Translations under genes and position numbers: made by a program
Notes under the pieces: model-generated
The model's database searches: none
Seen by the model: only the letters and a program-made list of their open reading frames with translations
Told to the model about the DNA's origin: nothing
DNA from: Acidobacteriota bacterium
Lineage (GTDB): Bacteria; Acidobacteriota; Blastocatellia; Pyrinomonadales; Pyrinomonadaceae
Assembly (NCBI GenBank): GCA_003223975.1
Contig: QHXS01000045.1
Span: 1-43,861, forward strand
Direction of reading: 5' to 3'
Length of the DNA: 43,861 bases
In this document: positions 16,198 to 25,901 of the stretch, piece after piece
How positions within the stretch are numbered: the first letter of the stretch is position 1
Layout of the letters: every line of letters starts with the position of its first letter

Positions 16198-18443
16198 CAG
16201 TGAACCTGGTCCCCGGCATCAATCGCGGAATCAAAGATCTGAACGTTGTTCCGCCCTTTTCCCTTTGCAGAATAAAGCGCCTTGTCCGCCGCAGAGATCA
16301 GTTCCTCCGCCGTTCGAATCGTTTCGGATAAAGTTGCAATGCCTATGCTTACTGTAACTTTTCGGTCGGGAAATACTGTCTGTTCGACGCGCGCCCTGAT
16401 GCGTTCCGCTATCACTTTCGCTTCAGTGCTCGAGGTCTCCGGCAAAAGCACCGAGAATTCCTCGCCGCCATATCTCGCTGCAACGTCTGCACCACGGACC
16501 GTTTCTTTAAGGATCGCGCCGACGATTCGAAGAGCCTCGTCGCCCGCCGGATGGCCGAACCTATCGTTGTAAGATTTGAATTCGTCCACATCGAGCATGA
16601 GAAAGCTGAGCGGATCGCTGCTCCGTCCCACTCGGTTGATCTCTTCCGCGAGCCGCTCTTCGATATAACGGCGGTTAAGAAGGCCTGTCAATGGATCGGT
16701 TATTGACAACTGTGCAAATTCGCCGATCTTTTCCTGCAGCGTCATTCGGTCGACCGCGACCGCAATCTGCGGCGAGATCGAATCGAGGACATCAAGATCG
16801 CTTTTGTCGAAAACGTCGCCGGTCGATTTGTCCGTAAAATTCATTACTGCCAACGACTCGCCTCCGAGCTTGATCGGATAGCTTAAGAATGACGGCGAGA
16901 CGTACCTTCTGGAAGCAGGAGCGGGCGAGAGAGAGATCTTTGCGATGTCCGGCACCAATGCCGGTTCGCCGTTTTCAAAGATATGCCTTGCGACACGCGA
17001 ACCTAGTTCCGGATCGAGAGAAATATCTTCGGGTGCTCCGATATAGGCCTTAGCGGTAAGCCGGTCCTCAGGATCGCGCAACAATAGCGACGCTCTTTCC
17101 GACCCAAGAAGCTGAGCGGAAACGTCGGTCAAAGTTTGCCAGAAGTCCTTCCGGTCGATATTTCGGATCTGCTCGCTAAATTCTTTTACGATCCGAGATC
17201 GACGATCTCGAACTGCTACGGCTTCGCGCAATCTAAGGATCTCAAGTCTCGAAGCCACGTACCGGCAGAACTTGATGATACGGCTGCTCAGGTCCGGATC
17301 GATCGATTCGCGTTCGATACCTAGGGCATTTCGGACCTCACCGCCTATGACGACCGGGAATAAGTGGATCGTTCGCTTTTTGCGTGAAGCCTCGCTTTGT
17401 GCTTCTCTCAAAACGATCGGAGAATCGTCGCGAACGGCCGCTCGCATTCGCTTGTCGTCCGCTGAGAGCGCGATACGAACCGGTTTATTTTCAAATGCCC
17501 CGAATGTTGCTGCCATCTCGAATTCGGCACGGTCAAGCTGAAGCCAAAGCGAGGATTCGATGCCGTAATGCCCCGACAGGAACTCAAGTATTCGTCGGCA
17601 AGCCAGCTTGTACGAGACCTTCAAAAGAGAAGGTATGAATGAACGCCACGCTTCGCGGTCCGAAATGTCGGTTGACGCGGAAATCGCCGCCGGCTCGAGC
17701 TTCACGTTCACCATCGATGACTCGAATGGATCAGTGGCCCGCTTTTCGCCCTCGCCGGTTTCGAACTTGTAATTCAAGAGCGACGACTCAAATGGATCGG
17801 CATTTGGGGGCGTATCGTTCTGAGCTTCGGGGGTCCGTATTTCTTTCGCTGCTTCTTCTCGCTCGCGATTCGCGGCAATGTCGTCAAGGAGGGTTTTGTC
17901 CAGATCGCCGATCCGGCGTTGCAGCTCATCGACGCGAGCCGGCGACGTCGATATGATCACGTTCTCGAAGAACGAGTTTGCCTGAAATTGTTTCCAATCG
18001 CCGTCGACGGCTCGTGCCGTCGCCTGCCGATAATTTTCAGAGCTGGAAAATGCTCGCCCGAAGATCGTTACAAGCTCCCGATTTCCCTTTTTCAGCGCAA
18101 TAGCTTTGCAATCAAGGCCGGCATGGCAGCGATATTCAATGACGCCCCCGGCTTCGATCGAGCGACTCATTGCTCTGCCGCAATACTCAGCACAACTCGG
18201 CCCAAATTCTTGCGAGGGATAAAGATCTCTGCAGATCGAATTGTTGTTAGCAGCTGTCCGTTCCGTCCCACTTTTGTCCAAAACGACAATAGCCACGCCG
18301 CTTTCGGCAGCGAGGTTTTCCAGCGGGCTTTCATTCTTCGTTAGTTTCGTCGCCATTTTCCGAAACGCATTCGTCTCGCGCTCCGCATGTTTGCGGATCA
18401 GGATGTCGTTTGATGCAGTTTCGTCATTGCTTGATATGTCCAA
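16197..18443 (-). CDS. PocR-GAF-GGDEF diguanylate cyclase
   Basis: Soluble 748-residue protein. Residues 43-165 match a PocR-type sensor with a Cys cluster (C71, C84, C88, C106-H107, C112; YRCHAGLDC). Residues about 165-255 are a charged linker containing two copies of DPFESS. Two GAF-like regions follow (about 265-400 and 430-570). The C-terminal GGDEF domain has GGEEF at 659-663 and an I-site RGAD five residues before it, so it should be an active, product-inhibited cyclase. The ORF start is TTG 18443 without a clear ribosome site; ATG 18356 is an alternative that still keeps the PocR domain. It is the first gene of the island, coupled to the ATPase-RsbW gene. Confidence 0.87.
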   Translation of the reverse strand: MDISSNDETASNDILIRKHAERETNAFRKMATKLTKNESPLENLAAESGVAIVVLDKSGTERTAANNNSICRDLYPSQEFGPSCAEYCGRAMSRSIEAGGVIEYRCHAGLDCKAIALKKGNRELVTIFGRAFSSSENYRQATARAVDGDWKQFQANSFFENVIISTSPARVDELQRRIGDLDKTLLDDIAANREREEAAKEIRTPEAQNDTPPNADPFESSLLNYKFETGEGEKRATDPFESSMVNVKLEPAAISASTDISDREAWRSFIPSLLKVSYKLACRRILEFLSGHYGIESSLWLQLDRAEFEMAATFGAFENKPVRIALSADDKRMRAAVRDDSPIVLREAQSEASRKKRTIHLFPVVIGGEVRNALGIERESIDPDLSSRIIKFCRYVASRLEILRLREAVAVRDRRSRIVKEFSEQIRNIDRKDFWQTLTDVSAQLLGSERASLLLRDPEDRLTAKAYIGAPEDISLDPELGSRVARHIFENGEPALVPDIAKISLSPAPASRRYVSPSFLSYPIKLGGESLAVMNFTDKSTGDVFDKSDLDVLDSISPQIAVAVDRMTLQEKIGEFAQLSITDPLTGLLNRRYIEERLAEEINRVGRSSDPLSFLMLDVDEFKSYNDRFGHPAGDEALRIVGAILKETVRGADVAARYGGEEFSVLLPETSSTEAKVIAERIRARVEQTVFPDRKVTVSIGIATLSETIRTAEELISAADKALYSAKGKGRNNVQIFDSAIDAGDQVH

Positions 18444-18570
18444 TCGGCCCGGTATTTCAACAAAATTATCCCTTATTAAGATATTTCCGGATGCATCGCT
18501 TCAATGCAAGGTCGTACCAAAGCCGCACAAAACAAAACTCGATAAGTGCCCAATAATCGGTAAATTTCGT

Positions 18571-18585
18571 TGGCACGCCAATTGA
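18571..18585 (+). promoter_or_regulatory. Candidate sigma-54 promoter for the PA2169-family gene
   Basis: TGGCACGCCAATTGA matches the -24/-12 consensus TGGCAC-N5-TTGC except that the C of the -12 GC is A. The spacing of the two elements is right and the site lies 61 bases before the start codon. No activator site was identified, and the mismatch falls on a key base. Confidence 0.35.
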
Positions 18586-18646
18586 AGCACGTATCTCCGA
18601 GCAGTCTTATGGCGGCCGAATTCAATGAGTACTGGAGGCAATAAAA

Positions 18647-19189
18647 ATGATAAGAGAACACGAAATCCCAACATCGTACGTGGACAGGCCTGATTTCGAT
18701 CCCAATGAAAAAGAGCTAAATGAGGCCACGATCTCAATGTTGAATGGGCTGATAGAAACCTGTGAAGATGGATTTGAGGGCTTCAAACAGGCCGCTGAGG
18801 GCGTAAAAAGTGAGGATCTCAAACGGACGTTTACGAAATATTCCCAGGAACGCGCCGGCTTCGTCGCCGATCTGCAAAACCTCGTCAGAACTTTGGGAGG
18901 CGACCCCGAGGATTCAGGCAGCACGGCTGGGGCGCTTCATCGAGGTTGGATAAACATAAAGTCGGCTGTCACCGGGCAGGACGATGCGGCGATCCTCAAT
19001 GAGTGCGAGCGAGGTGAGGATTCAGCCAAAAATGAATATCAGGAAGCTCAAAAGCAGGATATGCCTGAGTACGTGCGTTCGAGTGTCGAGGCGCAGTACG
19101 CAGCGGTACTAGCGGCTCACGACAATATTAAGATGCTTCGGAACGCGGCAAAGAACGAGAGTGCCTCGGCGGCGCGTTCAGTGCACTAA
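18647..19189 (+). CDS. PA2169-family four-helix-bundle (ferritin-like, DUF2383) protein
   Basis: Cytoplasmic 180-residue all-helical protein. The central segment (LNGLIETCEDGFEGFKQAAEG, LKRTFTKYSQERAGFVADLQNLVRTLGG, GALHRGWINIKSAVTG, ILNECERGEDSAKNEYQEA, AQYAAVLAAHDNIKMLRN) matches the PA2169/DUF2383 ferritin-like family, whose members are often stress-related but not biochemically defined. GGAGG at 18632-18636 lies before the ATG. It is a stand-alone gene with its own terminator and a possible sigma-54 promoter, divergent from the GGDEF gene. Confidence 0.9.
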   Translation: MIREHEIPTSYVDRPDFDPNEKELNEATISMLNGLIETCEDGFEGFKQAAEGVKSEDLKRTFTKYSQERAGFVADLQNLVRTLGGDPEDSGSTAGALHRGWINIKSAVTGQDDAAILNECERGEDSAKNEYQEAQKQDMPEYVRSSVEAQYAAVLAAHDNIKMLRNAAKNESASAARSVH

Positions 19190-19216
19190 AGGTTGACCAC
19201 ATTTGGATAACTTCAT

Positions 19217-19242
19217 GAGGGCAAGAAATTGCCCTCTTTTTT
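19217..19242 (+). terminator. Intrinsic terminator after the PA2169-family gene
   Basis: The stem GAGGGCA / TGCCCTC with a six-base loop is followed by TTTTTT. It acts on the plus strand only; the T-tract overlaps the stop codon of the convergent ABC ATPase gene. Confidence 0.9.
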
Positions 19243-20281
19243 ATTTGCCGATCGCACCCAGACCGGCCGCCTCGTTTGCATTGATATCCGGATGTTCGGG
19301 ATTGATCCGAATGCACGCGGCGGTATGACTTGGCTTGATCTGGGCCAGCTGGGGAACGATCGAGCGGCACTCTTCGATGGCGTAAGAGCAGCGAGTGTGG
19401 AATGCACAACCAGTTGGCGGATTGATCGGCGAGGGAACATCTCCTTTCAGAATAATTCGCTCACGCTTTGCTTCAATGACAGGATCTGGAACCGGTACGG
19501 CGGAGATCAAAGCTCGCGTATATGGCATTAAAGGGTCGGCATAAATGTCTTTTCCGGGCGCGAGTTCTACGATCTTTCCGAGATACATTACGGCTACTCG
19601 GTCTGCAAGATGCCGCACCGCGCGAAGGTCATGAGAAATGAAGAGATATGTGAGGTCCTTCTCGGCCTGAAGCCGCTCCATCAGATTCATGATCTGAGCC
19701 TGGATCGAAACATCCAGTGCAGAGATCGGTTCGTCAGCGACGATAAATTCCGGATCGACCGCAAGTGCACGCGCGATGCCGATACGCTGTCGCTGGCCGC
19801 CGGAAAACTCATGCGGGTAACGTTTGATGAAACGTCGATTCAGGCCCACCGTTTCCATCAGGTCCCCGACCATTTGCTCGACCGAGTTTCCGTTTGCCAA
19901 GCCGAAGGTTCTTATCGGCTCTCCGACTATCTGGCCAACGTTCATACGCGGATTCAAACTCGCGTATGGATCTTGAAAGATCATTTGCAGGTGCTTTCGC
20001 TGCTCGCGCATCGCGGAATTCGGCAAATGTGCAAGGTCTTTTCCGTTATAGAAAACTTTGCCGCCCGTCGGCGCTGTTAATCTCAGGATGGCCTTTCCCA
20101 GGGTCGATTTCCCGCAGCCGGATTCGCCCACAAGGCCAAGCGTCTCGCCTTTTTTAATCTCGAGCGAAACACCGTCGACCGCCTTCACGATCTGCGAGCC
20201 ACGGAAAAGCCCGCCGCCCGTGCTGTAATGCACCTGCAGGTTTTCAATGGTTATTAATTTGTCCCCGTTCGTTTCTGACAT
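19241..20281 (-). CDS. Peptide ABC transporter ATP-binding protein (OppF/DppF type)
   Basis: Cytoplasmic ATPase of 346 residues that would power oligopeptide/dipeptide import with its OppD-type partner. It has Walker [10 protein letters not shown], the Q-loop region [14 protein letters not shown] signature SGGQRQR, Walker [12 protein letters not shown] and the His switch ISHD. The C-terminal oligopeptide-specific extension ([19 protein letters not shown]) contains the Cys pattern typical of the family. It is the last gene of the operon. Its ATG follows directly on the stop codon of the preceding lipoprotein gene (TAAATG), so translation is coupled. Confidence 0.93.
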   Translation of the reverse strand: MSETNGDKLITIENLQVHYSTGGGLFRGSQIVKAVDGVSLEIKKGETLGLVGESGCGKSTLGKAILRLTAPTGGKVFYNGKDLAHLPNSAMREQRKHLQMIFQDPYASLNPRMNVGQIVGEPIRTFGLANGNSVEQMVGDLMETVGLNRRFIKRYPHEFSGGQRQRIGIARALAVDPEFIVADEPISALDVSIQAQIMNLMERLQAEKDLTYLFISHDLRAVRHLADRVAVMYLGKIVELAPGKDIYADPLMPYTRALISAVPVPDPVIEAKRERIILKGDVPSPINPPTGCAFHTRCSYAIEECRSIVPQLAQIKPSHTAACIRINPEHPDINANEAAGLGAIGK

Positions 20282-20923
20282 TTAATTGATCGGCGCCTCG
20301 ATGGTCACCGGCGACTCTGTATCATAATTGACCGTCATATTCTTCAAGACACCGTTCGTATACTCAACAAAGACCTTCATTGGGAGGCCCGTATCTTTGC
20401 CGATCCAGATCTTCGACGTGAACGGATAATTCCCCACGATCGTCTGGTTCTTATATGAATAAACCAAGGCCGGTTTTCCATCCACCATGTCGCCGCTCTC
20501 GAATTTGACGTCGGTCAACGTTTTGAGACCTTCTTCCGTAAATGAGTCCCGCAAGTTCGGAATTGCTTTCGCGTCGCCCGGCATCTTGCTCCATTTGCCG
20601 CCGGCGAACTTCATATAAGACTCGCTACCGATGTAGATCAGTTCCATTCCCGCCCCGGTTCCGCCGAGGTACGTCACGTGATATCGGTCTGGTGCAACAT
20701 AATCGACCTGCTGCTTGATCTCTGTTTGCCCAGTGCCTTCCATCTTCGCGGAAAATGATTTTAGATCAATAAACTTTCGCGAGGCGGCGACGATGTCTGC
20801 ACGCGGGTCGCTGCTCGCAACGCCAGACCCGCTGCCACCGCCCACTCCTTTGATAGAGTCGAGCAACTTACAGCTCAGGGCAGCACTTGAGAGAATCAAC
20901 ATTACGATCGCAAGTCGTTTCAT
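20282..20923 (-). CDS. LolA/LppX-fold-like lipoprotein inside the peptide transporter operon
   Basis: Lipoprotein of about 213 residues. I chose ATG 20923 (MKRLAIVMLILSSAALSC), not the longer ORF, because GGAGGAG lies just upstream and a lipobox with the acylated Cys then falls at residue 18. The mature part shows YVAPDRYHVTYLGG, LIYIGSESYMKFAGGKWSKMPG and KIWIGKDTGLPMKV, the strand pattern of LppX/LprG/LolA-like lipid- or hydrophobe-binding lipoproteins (pattern-based). The start overlaps the OppD stop by four bases (ATGA), and the stop touches the OppF start. A Gly/Ser-rich spacer follows the lipidated Cys. Confidence 0.8.
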   Translation of the reverse strand: MKRLAIVMLILSSAALSCKLLDSIKGVGGGSGSGVASSDPRADIVAASRKFIDLKSFSAKMEGTGQTEIKQQVDYVAPDRYHVTYLGGTGAGMELIYIGSESYMKFAGGKWSKMPGDAKAIPNLRDSFTEEGLKTLTDVKFESGDMVDGKPALVYSYKNQTIVGNYPFTSKIWIGKDTGLPMKVFVEYTNGVLKNMTVNYDTESPVTIEAPIN

Positions 20924-21942
20924 ATCTGCTCCTCCAAAGTCGTTGCATTCGATTCCGCATAAACTTCCTTCGCAAAATGGCACAACGAATGATGGCCTTC
21001 ATTGATCTGCACGAACGGAGGAAACTCGCGCCGGCAAATGTCCTCAACCCGATAACAGCGTTCCTGGAACGGGCATCCGACAGGTAAATGCGCGACGTCG
21101 GGTGGAAGCCCGGGGATCTGATACAGCTCTTTTCCCTGTTCGTGTGCTGGGTCGGGAACGCTTTTCAATAACCCTTTCGTATATGGATTCGCGGGGCTCG
21201 CGAACAGTTCCTTCGTCCGCGCCTGTTCAAAAACTTTACCGGCGTACATCACAATGATCTTTTCCGTCATTCCCGCCACGACGCCAAGGTCATGCGTGAT
21301 GAGTATCACGCTTGTGCCCATCCTCGCTTTCAGATCTTTGATCAGCTCCAGAATCTGCGCCTGGATCGTTACGTCTAGGGCGGTCGTGGGTTCGTCAGCG
21401 ATAAGGAGCTCAGGGTCGCATGACAATGCCATCGCGATCATTACCCGCTGACGCATTCCACCCGAAAACTCGTGCGGGTAATTATTGATGCGCGACTCGG
21501 GATCTGGAATGCCGACGGTTTTTAGCATTTTGATCGCATGCTGATACGCTTGTTCTTTTGTATGGCCAAGATGCAGCCGCGTTACTTCCATCAACTGCGT
21601 TGAGATCTTTAGGAATGGATTGAGCGATGTCATCGGGTCCTGAAAGATCATCGCGATACGGCGTCCGCGAATTTTTCTGACTTCATCGATCGAAAGCTTT
21701 CTTACATCGACACCGTCAAAAATAATTTCACCTCCGACGATCTTTCCCGGTGGTTCGGGGATCAGCCGCATAACGGAAAGATTGGTTACGGATTTTCCTG
21801 AACCCGATTCTCCAACGATCCCGAGCGTTTCCCCTTTTTCAAGCTTGAATGAAATACCGTCGACGGCCTTCACCATTCCGTCTTCGGTTTGGAAATAGGT
21901 TTTCAGGTCGTTTACCGACAAAATTGATCCGTTTTTGTCCAT
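20920..21942 (-). CDS. Peptide ABC transporter ATP-binding protein (OppD/DppD type)
   Basis: ATPase of 340 residues, partner of the OppF-type protein. It has Walker A GESGSGKS, FQDPMTSLNPF, signature FSGGMRQRV, Walker B LLIADEPTTALD and switch His in LITHD. The C-terminal peptide-transporter extension (PVGCPFQERCYRVEDICRREFP) is present. It starts 3 bases after the OppC-type permease stop. Confidence 0.94.
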   Translation of the reverse strand: MDKNGSILSVNDLKTYFQTEDGMVKAVDGISFKLEKGETLGIVGESGSGKSVTNLSVMRLIPEPPGKIVGGEIIFDGVDVRKLSIDEVRKIRGRRIAMIFQDPMTSLNPFLKISTQLMEVTRLHLGHTKEQAYQHAIKMLKTVGIPDPESRINNYPHEFSGGMRQRVMIAMALSCDPELLIADEPTTALDVTIQAQILELIKDLKARMGTSVILITHDLGVVAGMTEKIIVMYAGKVFEQARTKELFASPANPYTKGLLKSVPDPAHEQGKELYQIPGLPPDVAHLPVGCPFQERCYRVEDICRREFPPFVQINEGHHSLCHFAKEVYAESNATTLEEQI

Positions 21943-21945
21943 CGA

Positions 21946-22917
21946 TCAGAATTTCCGCGTTTGCGGGTCGAGCGCGTCACGCAATCCGTCGCCTAAAAAG
22001 TTAAGTGAGAACAACGTCAACGCCATCGTCACGCTTGGGAAGATAAGTTGCCATGGGAAGATCGAGATATTCTTGATGCCGTCGGCTGCAAGGCTTCCCC
22101 AACTTGCGTACGGTGCCTGCACGCCCAACCCAAGAAACGAAAGAAACGCCTCGGTAAGCATAACGCTCGGGACCGTCAACGTAGCGTAAACGATGACCGG
22201 GCCAAGCACGTTAGGAACGAGGTGGCGAAATATGATGCCGAAAGTCGAAACGCCTGACGCACGCGCCGCTAAGACGAATTCTTCGTTTTTTAAAGAAAGC
22301 ACTTGCCCGCGAACAACGCGCGCCATCGTTAGCCACGAAACCAGTCCTAGCGCAAAGAAAAGTAAAAATATCTGGCTCATCCCCTGATTGCCGGCGCCGC
22401 CGATTCTCTCCGAAAGTGCGGTGATGAAATCCGGTGCATTCGGTCCGCCGAAAACAGAAAGAAGCACGATCACGATCAGGATGTAAGGGATGGCGTAGAA
22501 GACATCAACGATGCGCATCATGATGTTGTCGATCCGTCCACCGAAGTATCCGGCGATCGCGCCGTACGAAACGCCGACGATCAGCGAAACGATCGTTGAA
22601 ATGATGCCGACCAAAAGCGAGATCCGTCCGCCCTGCAGAACACGAGCGAGAAGATCGCGGCCGGCTTCGTCCGTTCCCATGGGGTGCTGAAACGATGGAG
22701 GAAAAGAATTAACGAGGTCGCCTTCATCAACCTGCGATGGAACGTAGTCCGCGGTGAACCCTGTAGTTTTTAGAATAATGAACGGTCCTATCGTAACGGC
22801 AATGATCATGAACACGAGAAGGATCAGCCCGATAACCGAAAGCCGATTTTTCAGCAACCGTTTCCACGCGTCACGCCACAGCGATGTGCCTTTTAATTGT
22901 CGAACTTCTTCTGCCAT
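21946..22917 (-). CDS. Peptide ABC transporter permease (OppC/DppC type)
   Basis: Inner-membrane permease of 323 residues with about six membrane segments. An N-terminal cytoplasmic stretch precedes the first helix (LSVIGLILLVFMIIAVTIGP). GTDEAGRDLLARVLQGGRISL is the hallmark of the OppC branch, and the EAA-type loop is RASGVSTFGIIFRHLVPN. It pairs with the OppB-type permease upstream (9-base gap). Confidence 0.93.
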   Translation of the reverse strand: MAEEVRQLKGTSLWRDAWKRLLKNRLSVIGLILLVFMIIAVTIGPFIILKTTGFTADYVPSQVDEGDLVNSFPPSFQHPMGTDEAGRDLLARVLQGGRISLLVGIISTIVSLIVGVSYGAIAGYFGGRIDNIMMRIVDVFYAIPYILIVIVLLSVFGGPNAPDFITALSERIGGAGNQGMSQIFLLFFALGLVSWLTMARVVRGQVLSLKNEEFVLAARASGVSTFGIIFRHLVPNVLGPVIVYATLTVPSVMLTEAFLSFLGLGVQAPYASWGSLAADGIKNISIFPWQLIFPSVTMALTLFSLNFLGDGLRDALDPQTRKF

Positions 22918-22926
22918 TTAAAAAAA

Positions 22927-23844
22927 CTAATCGTAACGAATTCGCGGATCGAGGATCCCGTATGAAATATCCACGATCAAATTGAAGACCATTATCAGGA
23001 TCGAAAGAAACGCAACGATCCCGAGTGTTAGCGGTTCATCTCGGTTCAGCACCGATTGAATAAAAATATTTCCTAAGCCAGGTATCGCGAAAACTTTCTC
23101 GACGACGACCGTTCCCGCAAGTAGTCCAGCCAACGCTGGTCCCGTATACGAAACGACCGGTATCAGGCCGCCGCGAATCCCATGCCGCAAAAGGACCGAA
23201 GTTTCACTCAATCCCTTCGCACGTGCGGTTCTAATGTAATCGGACCGCATCACTTCGAGCATCCCTGCCCGCGTCAGCCTTGCAATGTAAGCCATGTAGA
23301 TCGCGGCAAGGGTTAGGACCGGCAAAATGAGATTTGACATTCCGCCCCAGCGTGCCGGTGGCAGCCAGTAAACTCCTAGAGCGAAAACAAGCACGAGTAT
23401 CGGACCAAGCACAAAATTGGGTACGGACAATCCCAGCATTGCCGTGGCCATCGAACCGTAATCGAAGCCCGAATTTTGCCGGATGGACGCGACAATCCCT
23501 GCAGACAATCCCACCATCAAGGCCACAAGATAGGCGAGCGCGCCGATCGTTGCCGAATACGGCAGATGACGTTTGATAATGTCGTTTACCGACTCGCCTT
23601 GATACTTGAGCGAATCGCCAAAGTCGCCGCGAACGACATTCGAGATCATCAGGAAATATTGCTGATACCACGGCTTGTCGAGCCCGTACTTTCGCTTAAT
23701 ATTCGCTTCGATCGCCGGCGGCAATGTCTTTTCGTTGGAATAAAAGCTTCCGGGAGCAATGCGGATCAGTGCCCAGGTCACCGACACCACAAGAAGTGCC
23801 ATCGGTATGATTATCAAAAGCCTTCGCAGTATGAATCCGAGCAT
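22927..23844 (-). CDS. Peptide ABC transporter permease (OppB/DppB type)
   Basis: Inner-membrane permease of 305 residues. The N-terminus FILRRLLIIIPMALLVVSVTWALIRIAPG and the GLDKPWYQQYF periplasmic block are typical of OppB. The EAA loop reads RTARAKGLSETSVLLRHGIRG. It follows the binding-protein gene by two bases. Confidence 0.93.
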   Translation of the reverse strand: MLGFILRRLLIIIPMALLVVSVTWALIRIAPGSFYSNEKTLPPAIEANIKRKYGLDKPWYQQYFLMISNVVRGDFGDSLKYQGESVNDIIKRHLPYSATIGALAYLVALMVGLSAGIVASIRQNSGFDYGSMATAMLGLSVPNFVLGPILVLVFALGVYWLPPARWGGMSNLILPVLTLAAIYMAYIARLTRAGMLEVMRSDYIRTARAKGLSETSVLLRHGIRGGLIPVVSYTGPALAGLLAGTVVVEKVFAIPGLGNIFIQSVLNRDEPLTLGIVAFLSILIMVFNLIVDISYGILDPRIRYD

Positions 23845-23846
23845 AC

Positions 23847-25901
23847 TTATTCCGCCACCGTTTTGTGCTGCTCGACTAACGCCTTTTGCGTCGCGGTGAT
23901 CCTGTCAATGTTCTGATAAACCCATGGATCGCGTTCCGCCATTATGTTTTCGACGTTTTGGTCCCATTTTGCGGGGTCGCGCTCGATGTAGACGAATTTC
24001 CATGCGTGCAGTGTACCGGGATTTGGGTACATACCTTTTACGAAGGGTTTCTTGATCCAATTCGTCGCCTGCGTCTGCAGCGGAATGACAGGCTGTTCCT
24101 GCATCACCATAAACTCTGCTCGTGCAAGCATTTCGAATCGCTTCGTCGCGTCGAGTTCGTTATTCGCTGCATCGAGCATTTTGTCGTATTTCGGATCCCA
24201 CCAGCCTGTCGAGCTATCGTTAGTCTCGGAATAAAATAGGTTTAGAAACGTAAATGGGTCCATATAGTCACCGACCCAGCCGGCCCGCGCCATTCCGTTG
24301 TATTCCAGTTTTTTTCGATAGGAAAGGAACGTCTTCCATTCCATGTTCTTTAGCGGAATAGTTATGCCAAGATTTTGCTTCCATTGAGCCTGGACGAATT
24401 CAGCTACCGCTTTGTTGCTTTCCGCTGTGTTGTATGTGAGATCGACTTGATTCACTGGAAAGGTCGGACACGAGAATGTGTTCCCATTCTGTTGAACGGG
24501 AAACCCGGCTTCCATCAAAAGCTTCCGTGCCTGAACAGGATCAAACTCTCTCGCTTTCCATTGCTCTAGAGTTGATCCCTTTTTCTTGAGTTCTTCGGTA
24601 TAGACCTTCGTTCGGGCTTCCTCGTATTTGGGAAAAATACCTTCGGGAGTAAAGTCCACGAGCGGCTTCGTCGTCTTTCGATACTTCGCCATCGCCTCGC
24701 GATCGATCGCAAGTGCGAACGCCTGTCGCACTTTGAGGTTATTCATCGGCGGCTTCTTAACATTCACCGTATAGTATTCGATCGCAACCTCAGGAGCATT
24801 TAAATATTCATCCTTGAATTGTTTAATGACCTCGTTCCACGCAGCCGGTGTCGTGTGGTTATACATCGCGTCGACCGAACCTGCCTTATAAAGGTTCATC
24901 ATCGTCGTGGCTTCGTCGAGCGGATAGAATTCGATCCCGTCGAGTCGCACCATATCGGCGTCCCAATACTTCGGATTTTTGACGGTTACTATGCGGTCAT
25001 ACGGCCTATGTTCTTTTAACAAGAATGCGCCGCTGGTCACGATATTCTCCGGCCGCGTCCATGCCTTGCCGTATTTTTCCACGGTCCCCTGATGAACAAC
25101 GCGGAAAAGTTGATGACCGAGCAGCCCGATAAAATAAGGTGCGGGCTGCCGCAGTTTTATTCGAAAAGTGTAATCGTCGACCGCTTCAACTCCGATGTCC
25201 TCGGCCTTGACCGGCACAAATTCTTTGCCTTGAATTGCGGCCTTGATCTTAGGGTCCAGATCGGCGCGCTCTTTTTCGGTGGACGGCACTGTCAGCCGCT
25301 CAGGGCTGTCGAGAAATTTATGAAATTCTGTTCCGCCGTCGGAGTCCGGCGCCGGCTTTGCCCGATCTGCGGCAGCTTCTTCGAAATCGCTCTTGAGAAG
25401 GAATCGTCCGTTCGCGTCTTTTACAAAAACAAAACCTGAATTGTACGGTTCAGCATATTTTATGTAGTAACCCAAATATCCATTTAGAGCGGCAAGTTCC
25501 GGCGAAACAGCCCGTCGGTACGAGAAGACGAAATCGCCAGCCTTGATCGGGTCGCCGTTCGAGAATTGAGCGTGGCGAAGATGAAAGATATATTCAGTAC
25601 CGCCCTGGCCGATCTCCCAGCTTTCGGCGATACCCGGTATGGGATCCATGGTCTTCGGGTCATATTCGACCAAACCGTCGTAAAGCGCCATCATTATCCG
25701 CGCCTCGGGTTGACCCGTTGCAACGGGCGGATCCAGCGATTCAGGCTCCGATCCCGAAATGTACCGCAAAACATTATCTTTTGGCGCCTCTGTTTTCCCG
25801 TAAAACCTGCTTGTGGCCTCGGTAGCACAACTGGTCGCAAGCATGGCCGTAAGTACCGAAAGCAGGACTGACTTTATGAAATATTTATCTGGAATTCGCA
25901 T
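23847..25901 (-). CDS. Peptide-binding lipoprotein (SBP_bac_5 family), copy 1
   Basis: Extracytoplasmic solute-binding protein of about 684 residues for the adjacent permease. The ORF track begins at TTG 25919, but ATG 25901 gives a compact lipoprotein signal (MRIPDKYFIKSVLLSVLTAMLATSC). Family blocks are clear: SEPESLDPPVATGQPEARIMMALYDGLVEYDPKTMDPIPGIAESWEI, YIFHLRHAQFSNGDPIKAGDFVFSYRRA, TSGAFLLKEH and VRQAFALAIDRE. It is longer than E. coli OppA (about 540) because of an insert at roughly 150-240. Confidence 0.92.
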   Translation of the reverse strand: MRIPDKYFIKSVLLSVLTAMLATSCATEATSRFYGKTEAPKDNVLRYISGSEPESLDPPVATGQPEARIMMALYDGLVEYDPKTMDPIPGIAESWEIGQGGTEYIFHLRHAQFSNGDPIKAGDFVFSYRRAVSPELAALNGYLGYYIKYAEPYNSGFVFVKDANGRFLLKSDFEEAAADRAKPAPDSDGGTEFHKFLDSPERLTVPSTEKERADLDPKIKAAIQGKEFVPVKAEDIGVEAVDDYTFRIKLRQPAPYFIGLLGHQLFRVVHQGTVEKYGKAWTRPENIVTSGAFLLKEHRPYDRIVTVKNPKYWDADMVRLDGIEFYPLDEATTMMNLYKAGSVDAMYNHTTPAAWNEVIKQFKDEYLNAPEVAIEYYTVNVKKPPMNNLKVRQAFALAIDREAMAKYRKTTKPLVDFTPEGIFPKYEEARTKVYTEELKKKGSTLEQWKAREFDPVQARKLLMEAGFPVQQNGNTFSCPTFPVNQVDLTYNTAESNKAVAEFVQAQWKQNLGITIPLKNMEWKTFLSYRKKLEYNGMARAGWVGDYMDPFTFLNLFYSETNDSSTGWWDPKYDKMLDAANNELDATKRFEMLARAEFMVMQEQPVIPLQTQATNWIKKPFVKGMYPNPGTLHAWKFVYIERDPAKWDQNVENIMAERDPWVYQNIDRITATQKALVEQHKTVAE

